Assembly: GCF_001691415.1 (NCBI RefSeq)
Contig: NZ_LRRR01000012.1
Coordinates: 59,555-123,554 of the forward strand
Reading direction: 5' to 3'
DNA length: 64,000 nucleotides
Origin: Pararhodobacter sp. CCB-MM2
GTDB taxonomy: Bacteria; Pseudomonadota; Alphaproteobacteria; Rhodobacterales; Rhodobacteraceae
Below the pieces are notes generated by a model. It was not told the DNA's origin, ran no database searches, and saw only the letters and a program-made list of their open reading frames with translations. Positions 54,382-64,000 of the stretch are shown piece by piece; positions within the stretch are counted from its first letter, which is position 1, and the number at the start of each line of letters is the position of its first letter. The translations under genes and the position numbers were made by a program.

Positions 54382-55578
54382 TCACGTCACCTTCGCCCGC
54401 GTCTTGAACTCGGGCCGGTCCCATTCGGCAGTCGCCATGATCTCGGCGAGGATCTTCACCGCGCCCTCGACGTCCTCGAAGGCGGTATAGAGCGGGGTGA
54501 AGCCGAAGCGCAGGATATCCGGCGCGCGGAAATCGCCGATCACGCCGCGCGCGATCAGCGCCTGCATGATCGCATAACCCTCGGGATGGCGGAAACTGAC
54601 CTGAGAGCCACGCTGCGACGCGTCGCGCGGGGTGGCCAGTTCCAGCGTCGGGCAAGTGGCCTCGACACCGGCGATGAAGGCCTCGCACAGCTCGATCGAG
54701 CGGGCGCGCAGATCGGCGATCTCGACCCCGTCCCAGACATCCAGCGCGGCATCCAAAGCGGCGAGTTGCAGCACCGGCGGGGTGCCGACGCGCATCCGCT
54801 CGATGCCCGAGCCGGGGCGGTAATCCAGATCGAAGGCGAAGGGCTTCTCATGGCCCAGCCAGCCGGACAGCGCCGGGCGCACGGTCTCGGCATGGCGCGG
54901 CGCGACATAGATGAAGGCCGGGCCGCCGGGGCCGGAATTGAGGTACTTGTAGCTGCAACCGACGGCGAAATCGGCGCCGCCTTCGGCCACCTTCACGTCG
55001 GTCGCCCCGGCGGAATGCGCCAGATCCCAGATCGCCAGCGCGCCGACCTCATGCGCCTTCGCGGTCAGCGCCGGCATGTCGTGGCGACGGCCGGTGCGGT
55101 AATCGACCTCAGTCAGCATCAGCACGGCGACCGTGTCGTCGATGGCAGCGGCCACGTCCTCGGGGGCGACGGTCTTCAGGCTGTACTCCGGCCCGAGGGT
55201 CCGGCACAGCCCCTCGGCCATGTACAGGTCCGAGGGGAAGTTGCCGGTATCCGACAGGATCACCCGGCGCTTGGGGTTCATCTCCAGAGACGAGGCGAGC
55301 GCCTGATAGACCTTGATCGACAGCGTGTCGCCCATCACGACATGGCCGGCCTCGGCGCCGATCAGCCGGGCGATGCGGTCGCCGATACGGGTCGGCAGCT
55401 CCATCCAGCCGGCTTTGTTCCAGCCGGTGATCAGCATCTGGCCCCATTCCGCAGTCGCCGCCTGCTGCAGCCGCGCGGGCACGGCGCGGGGCAGGGGACC
55501 CAGCGAGTTGCCGTCAAGGTAGATTACCCCCTCGGGCAGATCGAACATGGCGCGCGTGGCGGAGAAGTCGGTGGGCAT
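54382..55578 (-). CDS. kynU: kynureninase
   Basis: The protein has 398 residues. IYLDGNSLGPLP at the start, ALAIWDLAHSAGATDV and CSYKYLNSGPGGPAF (PLP lysine in SYKY) are the kynureninase marks. It cuts kynurenine to anthranilate and alanine. With kynA it gives the tryptophan-to-anthranilate route except the formamidase step, for which I see no gene here. Confidence 0.95.
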   Translation of the reverse strand: MPTDFSATRAMFDLPEGVIYLDGNSLGPLPRAVPARLQQAATAEWGQMLITGWNKAGWMELPTRIGDRIARLIGAEAGHVVMGDTLSIKVYQALASSLEMNPKRRVILSDTGNFPSDLYMAEGLCRTLGPEYSLKTVAPEDVAAAIDDTVAVLMLTEVDYRTGRRHDMPALTAKAHEVGALAIWDLAHSAGATDVKVAEGGADFAVGCSYKYLNSGPGGPAFIYVAPRHAETVRPALSGWLGHEKPFAFDLDYRPGSGIERMRVGTPPVLQLAALDAALDVWDGVEIADLRARSIELCEAFIAGVEATCPTLELATPRDASQRGSQVSFRHPEGYAIMQALIARGVIGDFRAPDILRFGFTPLYTAFEDVEGAVKILAEIMATAEWDRPEFKTRAKVT

Positions 55579-55726
55579 CGGCGGACCTCGTTGTCGGTTG
55601 CCCGGACGCTACGCCTTCGCGGCCATCGTTTCAAGCTTGAAGGATTTGGGCTGGATAAGAAAATGGGGCGCCCAGCCCCTCGCCGACACGCCCCGAAACT
55701 CGTTACCCTGCTGTCTCTCGCGTCTG

Positions 55727-55870
55727 TCAGGCGACGTGACGGCCCTTGGCGACCGGGCGCCCGGCGTAGGTCTTGTCGCCGACCTTCACCACCATCAGCC
55801 CGCTGGCGGTGGTGCGCACGAACTTGCCCTGGATGCTCAGATAGCGGCCGATCATGACGGTCTTCAGCAT
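55727..55870 (-). CDS. 47-residue basic protein, unknown function
   Basis: The ATG at 55870 has GGGGGA before it. The product is MLKTVMIGRYLSIQGKFVRT, then TASGLMVVKVGDKTYAGRPV and AKGRHVA. It is basic and beta-like, without a signal peptide. The clear ribosome binding site and clean composition suggest a real gene. It stands alone between kynU and mutT in the same direction. Family not recognised. Confidence 0.6.
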   Translation of the reverse strand: MLKTVMIGRYLSIQGKFVRTTASGLMVVKVGDKTYAGRPVAKGRHVA

Positions 55871-56030
55871 GGTTTGTCCCCCGATTAACCTTGCCTCATT
55901 TGTGACACAATTGGGCAGGGATCGCTAGGAGAACCACGAGGTTTATCGTTTGAGATCAGGAACTTGATTGTCCTATTGTTGCGCTATTCTGGGGCAATAT
56001 CGCCGCGAGTGGCGATTGTTTCTGAATTGA

Positions 56031-56429
56031 TTACAGCCAATCCCGCAGGATCGGGATCAGCGGGATGTCAGCGGGCGGCATCGGGTAATCGGCCAGATCG
56101 CGCGCGCGGACCCATTTCAGCACCTGCCCTTCGCGCGGGGTGACGATTCCCTCCCAGCGACGGCAGGCGAACAGCGGCATCAGCAGATGGAAATCCTCAT
56201 AGGCATGGCTGGCGAAGGTCAGGGGGGCGAGGCAAGATTGCCAGGTCTCGATCCCCAATTCCTCGTGCAGCTCGCGGATCAGCGCGGCTTCGGGCGTCTC
56301 GCCCGCCTCGACCTTGCCGCCGGGGAATTCCCACAGGCCGGCCATGGACTTGCCCTCGGGCCGTTGGGCAATGAGAACGCGGCCATCGGCATCGATGAGG
56401 GCGACAGCGGAGACGAGGACGAGTTTCAT
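56031..56429 (-). CDS. mutT: 8-oxo-dGTP diphosphatase (Nudix)
   Basis: The protein has 132 residues. The Nudix box runs from G38 to I60 with E44, R52, E53, E56 and E57 in place, after RPEGKSMAGLWEFPGGK, which is typical of MutT. It removes 8-oxo-dGTP from the nucleotide pool to prevent mutations. It follows argJ in direction and is separated by a palindromic repeat. Confidence 0.9.
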   Translation of the reverse strand: MKLVLVSAVALIDADGRVLIAQRPEGKSMAGLWEFPGGKVEAGETPEAALIRELHEELGIETWQSCLAPLTFASHAYEDFHLLMPLFACRRWEGIVTPREGQVLKWVRARDLADYPMPPADIPLIPILRDWL

Positions 56430-56466
56430 GGCGCGATATTCCGGGCGTGGCTTTCAAGTGGAGAGG

Positions 56467-56520
56467 CCGGGGGGCTGTCTGCCCCCCGGACCCCCCGAGG
56501 ATATTTGGAGCACAAAGACG
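56467..56520. repeat. intergenic GC-rich palindromic repeat, reverse copy
   Basis: Reverse copy of the AAATATCC family (GGGGGGCTGTCTGCCCCCC, then GAGGATATTTGGAG). It lies between argJ and mutT. Confidence 0.8.
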
Positions 56521-56545
56521 GGGCGGCCTTCCGCCAGCGCTTCGC

Positions 56546-57895
56546 TTACGAGCGGTAATCGGCGTTGATGTCGATGTAGCGATGGGTCAGATCGCAGGTC
56601 CAGACCTTGGCCTTGCCCTTGCCCAGACCCAGATCGACGCCGATCTCGAGATCTTCGTTCAGCATGTAGGCCGCGCCTTCGGCTTCCTTGTAGTCGGGAT
56701 CGACGAGGCCCGCGGTGGCGACGGTGATGTCGCCGAAGGTGATGCCCAGCTTGTCACGGTCGGCGGCGGCGCCGGATTTGCCGACGGCGGCGACGATGCG
56801 GCCCCAGTTCGGGTCTTGGCCAGCGATCGCGGTCTTCACCAGCGGCGAATTGGCGATCGACAGGGCGCAGCGTTTGGCGTCGGCGTCGCTCTCGGCGCCG
56901 GTGACGGTGATGCCGACGAACTTGGTCGCGCCCTCGCCGTCGCGGATCACCTGATGCGCGAGGTTCATCATCACGTCGTTCAGCGCACGCTCGAAGGCCT
57001 TGGCCTCGGCCGAGCGCATGTTGGTCAGCGCCGGACCCTGACCCGTGGCGGCCATCAGCAGCGTGTCCGAGGTCGAGGTGTCGCTGTCGACGGTGATGCA
57101 GTTGAACGAGGTGTCGGTGAGACGGCTGACCACCGATTGCAGCTGGCTCTGGCCGATCTTCACGTCGGTGAAGATATAGACCAGCATCGTCGCCATGTCG
57201 GGCGCGATCATGCCCGAGCCCTTGGCGATGCCGGCGATGGTCGCAGTCTGGCCGCCGATTTCCAGCGTGGCCATGGCGCCCTTAGGGAAGGTGTCCGTGG
57301 TCATGATGGCGCGGGCGGCGTCGGCGATGCCGTCGGGCTTCAGGCCCGAGACGAGGCCGTCGAGCGCGGCCTCGATGCGGTCATGCGGCAGGGGCTCGCC
57401 GATCACGCCGGTCGAGGAGGTGAAGACGCGGGTTTCCGGCACGCCGAGTTTCTCGGCGACCGAGGCCGAGAGCGCGTTGACCGAAGCCCAGCCGCGCGCG
57501 CCGGTGAAGGCGTTGGAATTGCCCGAATTGACGAGGATCGCGGCACCTTGGTCGGCCCCGGCCTTGACGCCGATCTTGGCCTGACAATCGAGAACCGCAG
57601 CCGAGCGGGTGGCCGAGCGGGTGAAGGTGCCGGCGACGACCGAGCCGGGCGCAAGGCGCGCCAGCATCACGTCGGTGCGGCCCTTGTAGCGCACGCCGGC
57701 CTGCGCGGTGGCGAAGTCGACCCCGGCGATGGCGGGCAGCAGCGGGAAGCCGTCCTTGGGGGCCAGCGGCGAGACCATCACGACCTTGGTTTTCGGCGCG
57801 GGCGCGACGGCGGCAACCGGGGCGGCGAGGCGGCTGGCCAGCGACTTGGCGCGGGCTTTCCACTTCTTTGCCTTCTGCTTGTACTTCTTGGCCAT
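56546..57895 (-). CDS. argJ: bifunctional ornithine acetyltransferase/N-acetylglutamate synthase
   Basis: The ATG at 57895 gives 449 residues, some 35-40 more than usual. The extra N-terminus is lysine-rich (MAKKYKQKAKKWKARAKSLA) and then alanine- and proline-rich. The core has FPLLPAIAGVDFATAQAGVRYKGR, NSGNSNAFTGARG and the self-cleavage region AKGSGMIAPDMATML with its threonine. It makes N-acetylglutamate by transferring acetyl from N-acetylornithine. The extension may be a helical tail for binding something or a late start; the next in-frame ATG, in KVVMVSPLAPKDG, would remove 39 residues. Confidence 0.92.
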   Translation of the reverse strand: MAKKYKQKAKKWKARAKSLASRLAAPVAAVAPAPKTKVVMVSPLAPKDGFPLLPAIAGVDFATAQAGVRYKGRTDVMLARLAPGSVVAGTFTRSATRSAAVLDCQAKIGVKAGADQGAAILVNSGNSNAFTGARGWASVNALSASVAEKLGVPETRVFTSSTGVIGEPLPHDRIEAALDGLVSGLKPDGIADAARAIMTTDTFPKGAMATLEIGGQTATIAGIAKGSGMIAPDMATMLVYIFTDVKIGQSQLQSVVSRLTDTSFNCITVDSDTSTSDTLLMAATGQGPALTNMRSAEAKAFERALNDVMMNLAHQVIRDGEGATKFVGITVTGAESDADAKRCALSIANSPLVKTAIAGQDPNWGRIVAAVGKSGAAADRDKLGITFGDITVATAGLVDPDYKEAEGAAYMLNEDLEIGVDLGLGKGKAKVWTCDLTHRYIDINADYRS

Positions 57896-57983
57896 GGCCA
57901 GGGATCTCCGGTCAGGAAAGAGAAAGGCCCGCACCCCCGGAGGGGTACGGGCCGGATGCGGGCGCAGGATACGCGCGTCGCGA

Positions 57984-58832
57984 TTACTCGTCCAGCAGGG
58001 TCATGTCGCTGAGAAGATTGACATCGACGCCTTCCGACAGGTCTTCGACAGTGGTGTTGGCGCTCAGGCCGTCGATATAGGTGCGGGTGGCTTCGCGCTG
58101 GATCTCGGCGACCAGTTCCTCGCGCACATCCGCCAGGGCCGGGGCCGAGGCATCGCGGATTTCCTGCAGCTGGATCACGTGCCAGCCGAAGCGGGTCTGC
58201 ACCGGCTCGGACACCTGGCCAGGCTCCAGCGCTTCGACGGCGGCCTGGAAGTCGGGGATCATCACGCCGGCGGGGAACCAGCCGAGGTCACCGCCCTGCT
58301 GGGCCGAACCGTCGATCGAGAATTCCCGCGCGACATCGGCGAATTCGCGGCCCTCGGCCAGCGCGGCGACGACCTGATCGCGCTCTTCCTCGGTACGGAC
58401 GAGAATATGAGCGGCGTGGTATTCGGTGACGGGATCGCCCTCGTTGTATTCGGCGGCGAAGGCCTCGTAGGCGGCGGCGATGCTCTCGTCGGTGACGGCT
58501 TCCTGCGCAACATCCATCAGCGCGGCATTGGCGAGGAAGTTGCGCGTCTCGTTCTCGAGCATGATTTCCTGAGCATGGGTCAGGCTGCCTTCGGTCGACT
58601 GGGCGATCACTTCCTGTTCGATCAGCTGCTGCACGATGGCGGGGAACAGCGTCTCGTCGGGCACCTGGGCGAATTGCTGCGGCAGCTGGCTGCGCAGGGC
58701 AATCGCATGGCCGAGCGTGATCTCGGTATCGCCGACGCGGGCCAGCACCGTCGAGGCGTCCTGCGCCATCGCCGGAACGGCAAAGGCGGCAAAGACGGCG
58801 GTGGCCGCGGCAAATCGAGCGTTTTTGAACAT
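57984..58832 (-). CDS. PpiC/SurA-type peptidyl-prolyl cis-trans isomerase
   Basis: The protein has 282 residues with a signal peptide ending VPAMA. The N-terminal helical part resembles SurA, followed by one parvulin domain (about residues 130-225; AAHILVRTEEERDQVVAAL, GGDLGWFPAGVMIPDFQAAV, VQTRFGWHVIQLQEIR). It helps outer membrane and periplasmic proteins fold. It lies divergent from secA with 177 bases between. Confidence 0.88.
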   Translation of the reverse strand: MFKNARFAAATAVFAAFAVPAMAQDASTVLARVGDTEITLGHAIALRSQLPQQFAQVPDETLFPAIVQQLIEQEVIAQSTEGSLTHAQEIMLENETRNFLANAALMDVAQEAVTDESIAAAYEAFAAEYNEGDPVTEYHAAHILVRTEEERDQVVAALAEGREFADVAREFSIDGSAQQGGDLGWFPAGVMIPDFQAAVEALEPGQVSEPVQTRFGWHVIQLQEIRDASAPALADVREELVAEIQREATRTYIDGLSANTTVEDLSEGVDVNLLSDMTLLDE

Positions 58833-59009
58833 GCTAGGCTCCTGAATCGCGCCCCGAAGGGCCGGTAAGATTGACTTGGCTAGGCCTGCCCACTACATGC
58901 CAGAACGGATTTTCGGGCTGGCCAGACGGGTTCTGTTTAAGAAAGCAGCCGCCGACCGGCAAGACTGCCGGCGCTGACAGCCGGTCACACAAAGGCGAGC
59001 GGAGAAAGC

Positions 59010-61757
<2,748 letters not shown>

Positions 61758-61786
61758 TCGGCCGGCCATTGTTCCCAGACGACGTG

Positions 61787-61811
61787 AAAGGGGCCCCTCG
61801 GGCCCCTTTTT
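61787..61811 (+). terminator. Rho-independent terminator of secA
   Basis: AAAGGGGCCC (61787-61796) and GGGCCCCTTT (61800-61809) form a perfect 10-bp stem with a 3-base loop, followed by TT. It starts 30 bases after the secA stop codon. Confidence 0.88.
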
Positions 61812-61947
61812 CACATCCGTCAACGACCCGGCCCCGGTCCACCGGATCTTAACACTGCCCAGAAACAATCAACCGATAGCCCAAAAGCTGCCTGCTTTGC
61901 CGCCGATCTTGCCGCCAACGCAGAGAGTCTTTCAGTCGGAGTCGGTC

Positions 61948-63171
61948 ATGAATAGGGTCCGCATCGTTGCCGTTGCTGCCGTCGCCATGGGGGCGGCCGT
62001 CGTCGCCGGAACCAAGTTCCAGCAATCGCGCGAAGCCGCGATGATGCAGGCCATGCCGGCCGAGGGGCTGTCAACGGCCTCGGTCCTGCCGGGTGTCGGG
62101 GGCGCGGCGCCCACGGCCTCCACGCCGTCGACCGCGCCATCGTTGATCGCCGCGTCCGAGGAGAGCAGCAGCGATATGCGCCCGGTCGGCCGGATCGCAG
62201 TCCCGGTCGCGCCCTCGATCGCCTCGCCAGAGCCGCAGGGCGGCGCTACGCCGTCCATCGCCGCGCCGGTAACCCAACTGGCCGATGCGCGCAGCCCGGC
62301 CCCTGCAGAGCCGCTGCAGCGCGCCAGCGTCGTCCCCAACGCCGAGGATGTCGCCACCGTCTCGCCCGCGCCCGGCGTCCTGCCGCGCCAATTGCCGCCG
62401 GTTGCGACCGCGCCCTTGCCGCTGGATACCCCGCGCAGCACCGATCTGACCTCGGACACCCCGCTCGATTCCGATCTGCGGGCCGAGCTGGAGGCCTGCG
62501 CCGTCTGGCTGGTCGTCACCCCGGCCCCCGGCGCCATGCTGGAAACCTCGGTCTATGCGCCCTGCGACAGCAACGCCGTGGTGCATCTGGACCATGCCGG
62601 GCTGCAATTCGACGCGCAGTTGGGCGCCGACGGTCAGCTGCTCGCGCAGATCCCGGCGCTGACCAGCGATGCCGAGGTCACGCTCAGCTTCATCGATGGC
62701 CGCAGCCAAAGCGACCGCACCACGGTGCCGGACCTGTCCACGATGGAGCGCGTGGTTCTGCAATGGGCGGCCCCGGTCGCGCTGGAGCTGAACGCTTACG
62801 AATTCGGCGCGGATTGGGGGGATGCGGGCCATGTCTCGTCCCGCCAGCCGCACCAGCCGGGCATCGCCGGCCAAGGGTTCCTGACCGCGCTGGGCGATCC
62901 GGCGATCGCCGGTGGCACTCAGGCGCAGGTCTATTCCTACCCGCGCGGGGAAACGCCGCAGACCGGGCGCGTGTCGCTGGAGATCGAAGTGCCGGTGACG
63001 GATGCGAGCTGCGGCAAGGCCCTCAGTGCCAACACCATCGAGCTGCACGGCGACGGTGCCGCCCAGATCCGGACCCTGCGCCTGGACATGCCCGATTGCG
63101 ATGGCGCCGGCGGCTATGTGGTCCTGCCGGGTGTCCTCCCCGAACTTCAGATTGCCCTGAATCAGGGGTAA
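61948..63171 (+). CDS. exported protein of unknown function downstream of secA
   Basis: The ATG at 61948 gives 407 residues. The start has a hydrophobic stretch (VAVAAVAMGAAVVAGTKFQ) that may be a signal anchor. Next comes an A/P/S-rich linker to about residue 165 and then a folded domain with LEACAVWLVVTPAPGAMLETSVYAPCDSN and HAGLQFDAQLGADGQLLAQIP. The end has two more cysteines. The gene has its own place behind the secA terminator. It is probably periplasmic. I know no function. Confidence 0.7.
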   Translation: MNRVRIVAVAAVAMGAAVVAGTKFQQSREAAMMQAMPAEGLSTASVLPGVGGAAPTASTPSTAPSLIAASEESSSDMRPVGRIAVPVAPSIASPEPQGGATPSIAAPVTQLADARSPAPAEPLQRASVVPNAEDVATVSPAPGVLPRQLPPVATAPLPLDTPRSTDLTSDTPLDSDLRAELEACAVWLVVTPAPGAMLETSVYAPCDSNAVVHLDHAGLQFDAQLGADGQLLAQIPALTSDAEVTLSFIDGRSQSDRTTVPDLSTMERVVLQWAAPVALELNAYEFGADWGDAGHVSSRQPHQPGIAGQGFLTALGDPAIAGGTQAQVYSYPRGETPQTGRVSLEIEVPVTDASCGKALSANTIELHGDGAAQIRTLRLDMPDCDGAGGYVVLPGVLPELQIALNQG

Positions 63172-63272
63172 TCGTCGCGTCCCAGATTGGGGCGGCAGTC
63201 ATAGGGCGGCGCTCATCCGGGGGGATGGGCGCCGCTTCTGCATGGCGGCTTGGCGGACGGTGCGCGGCGGTA

Positions 63273-64000
63273 TTAGAGCAGGCCTTCCGCGCGGAAGCTG
63301 AACTCCGTGGATTTGCCGATCACTAAGTGGTCGTGCAGGGTCAGCGAGAGCGCCTCGGCCCCGGTGCGGATGCGTTCCGTCAGCGCGATGTCCTGTTGGC
63401 TGGGGGTGGGATCACCCGTCGGATGGTTGTGCACGAGGATCAGTGCCGAGGCTTCCAATTCCAGCGCGCGGCGCAGGACCTCTCGCGGATAGAGGGGGAC
63501 ATGGTCGACGGTGCCTTTACCCTGTTCCTCATCGGCAATCAGGCAGTTCTTCCGGTCAAGGAACAGCACCCGCGCGTGTTCGATCCCCCGGTGCGCCATC
63601 GTCGTGTGGCAATAATCCAGCAGAGCGTCCCAGCTGGAAATCACCGGCCGGTTCAGCACCTTGGCGCGGGTCAGACGGCCGGCGACGGCTTCGGCCAGTT
63701 TCAGGGCGACGAGAATTGTCTCGCCGACGCCCTCGACCTTGCGGAGCTGGGACTCCGGGGCGGTGACGACGCCGGCGAGGCTGCCGAACTGCTGGATCAG
63801 GCTATGCGCGAGCGGTTTCACATCCGCGCGGGGAATGGCGCCGAAGAGGATCAGCTCCAACATCTCGTAATCCGGGACGGCCGCCGCCCCGCCATCAAGG
63901 AACCGCTGCCGCAAGCGCTTGCGGTGATCCTTGAGGTACGAGGGTACGCGACCCATGTCCGAAGCCGGGTGCACGGCCTGGGGGGCGGTGAACCTGTCGT
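63273..64000 (-). CDS. radC: RadC/UPF0758-family JAMM protein, 5' end cut by window edge
   Basis: At least 233 residues from a GTG at 63974 to the stop at 63273; the frame stays open to the window edge, so the true start is probably outside. The RadC marks are PDYEMLELILFGAIPRADVKPLA near the start, GVGETILVALKLAEAV, LFLDRKNCLIADEEQGKGTVDHVPLYPREV and the JAMM metal motif HNHPTGDPTPSQQD. Named after DNA repair, its actual activity is not settled. Confidence 0.9.
   Translation of the reverse strand, partial: DRFTAPQAVHPASDMGRVPSYLKDHRKRLRQRFLDGGAAAVPDYEMLELILFGAIPRADVKPLAHSLIQQFGSLAGVVTAPESQLRKVEGVGETILVALKLAEAVAGRLTRAKVLNRPVISSWDALLDYCHTTMAHRGIEHARVLFLDRKNCLIADEEQGKGTVDHVPLYPREVLRRALELEASALILVHNHPTGDPTPSQQDIALTERIRTGAEALSLTLHDHLVIGKSTEFSFRAEGLL

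Overview
The window is about 64 kb of high-GC DNA from an alphaproteobacterium, most likely of the Rhodobacterales (Rhodobacter/Paracoccus type). This rests on the aerobic cob genes in the rhodobacterial order with cobE, cobG, cobW and CbtAB, on secA followed by an uncharacterised exported protein, on a CsgH-type curli module, and on short intergenic palindromes of the 'aaatatcccggggg' kind. It is an inference from gene content, not from a marker gene.

Layout. 1-0.5 kb: the end of an ExbB/TolQ-type proton-channel gene (cut by the window edge) and a small exported protein. 0.7-6.5 kb: a vitamin B12 uptake operon read leftwards from a cobalamin riboswitch (6301-6452): btuB, btuF, btuC, an uncharacterised gene, btuD. 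6.5-21.0 kb: an accessory island next to the 3' end of tRNA-Phe(GAA). It holds a candidate small RNA with three hairpins, three small unknown genes, two tyrosine recombinases with a small HTH gene and a 21-bp palindrome, a five-copy array with an exact 21-bp period, and a type I restriction-modification operon hsdR-hsdM-hsdS with a fourth coupled gene. 21.2-32.6 kb: core genes, namely a DMT transporter, a VOC protein, a HerA-like ATPase, serine biosynthesis (serB, serC, serA), a formylglycine-generating enzyme, two curlins with csgH, and a DUF2461 gene. 32.6-49.0 kb: cobalamin biosynthesis with two more cobalamin riboswitches. 49.2-64 kb: a two-subunit molybdenum hydroxylase with a divergent TetR gene and paired operators, an L,D-transpeptidase, kynA and kynU, a 47-residue protein, mutT, argJ, a PpiC-type isomerase, secA, an uncharacterised exported protein, and radC (cut by the right edge).

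How the parts work together. The cob cluster encodes most of the oxygen-dependent route from uroporphyrinogen III: cobA, I, G, J, M, F, K, L, H, B and N, with cobO for adenosylation, CobW for metal handling and CbtAB for cobalt entry. CobS/CobT and the late genes (cobQ, cobD, cobP and others) are not in the window. The same ligand-sensing RNA type precedes both import (btu) and synthesis (cob, cbt), so the cell should repress both when B12 is plentiful.

Most unusual observations: a palindromic repeat inserted in frame inside cobB with relatives before serA; the recombinase/HTH module with its large palindrome; the 21-bp phased array; the three-hairpin RNA candidate; the unknown gene inside the B12 uptake operon; the cobL and cobK start codons that share two bases on opposite strands; and a pair of matching operators in front of the TetR gene.
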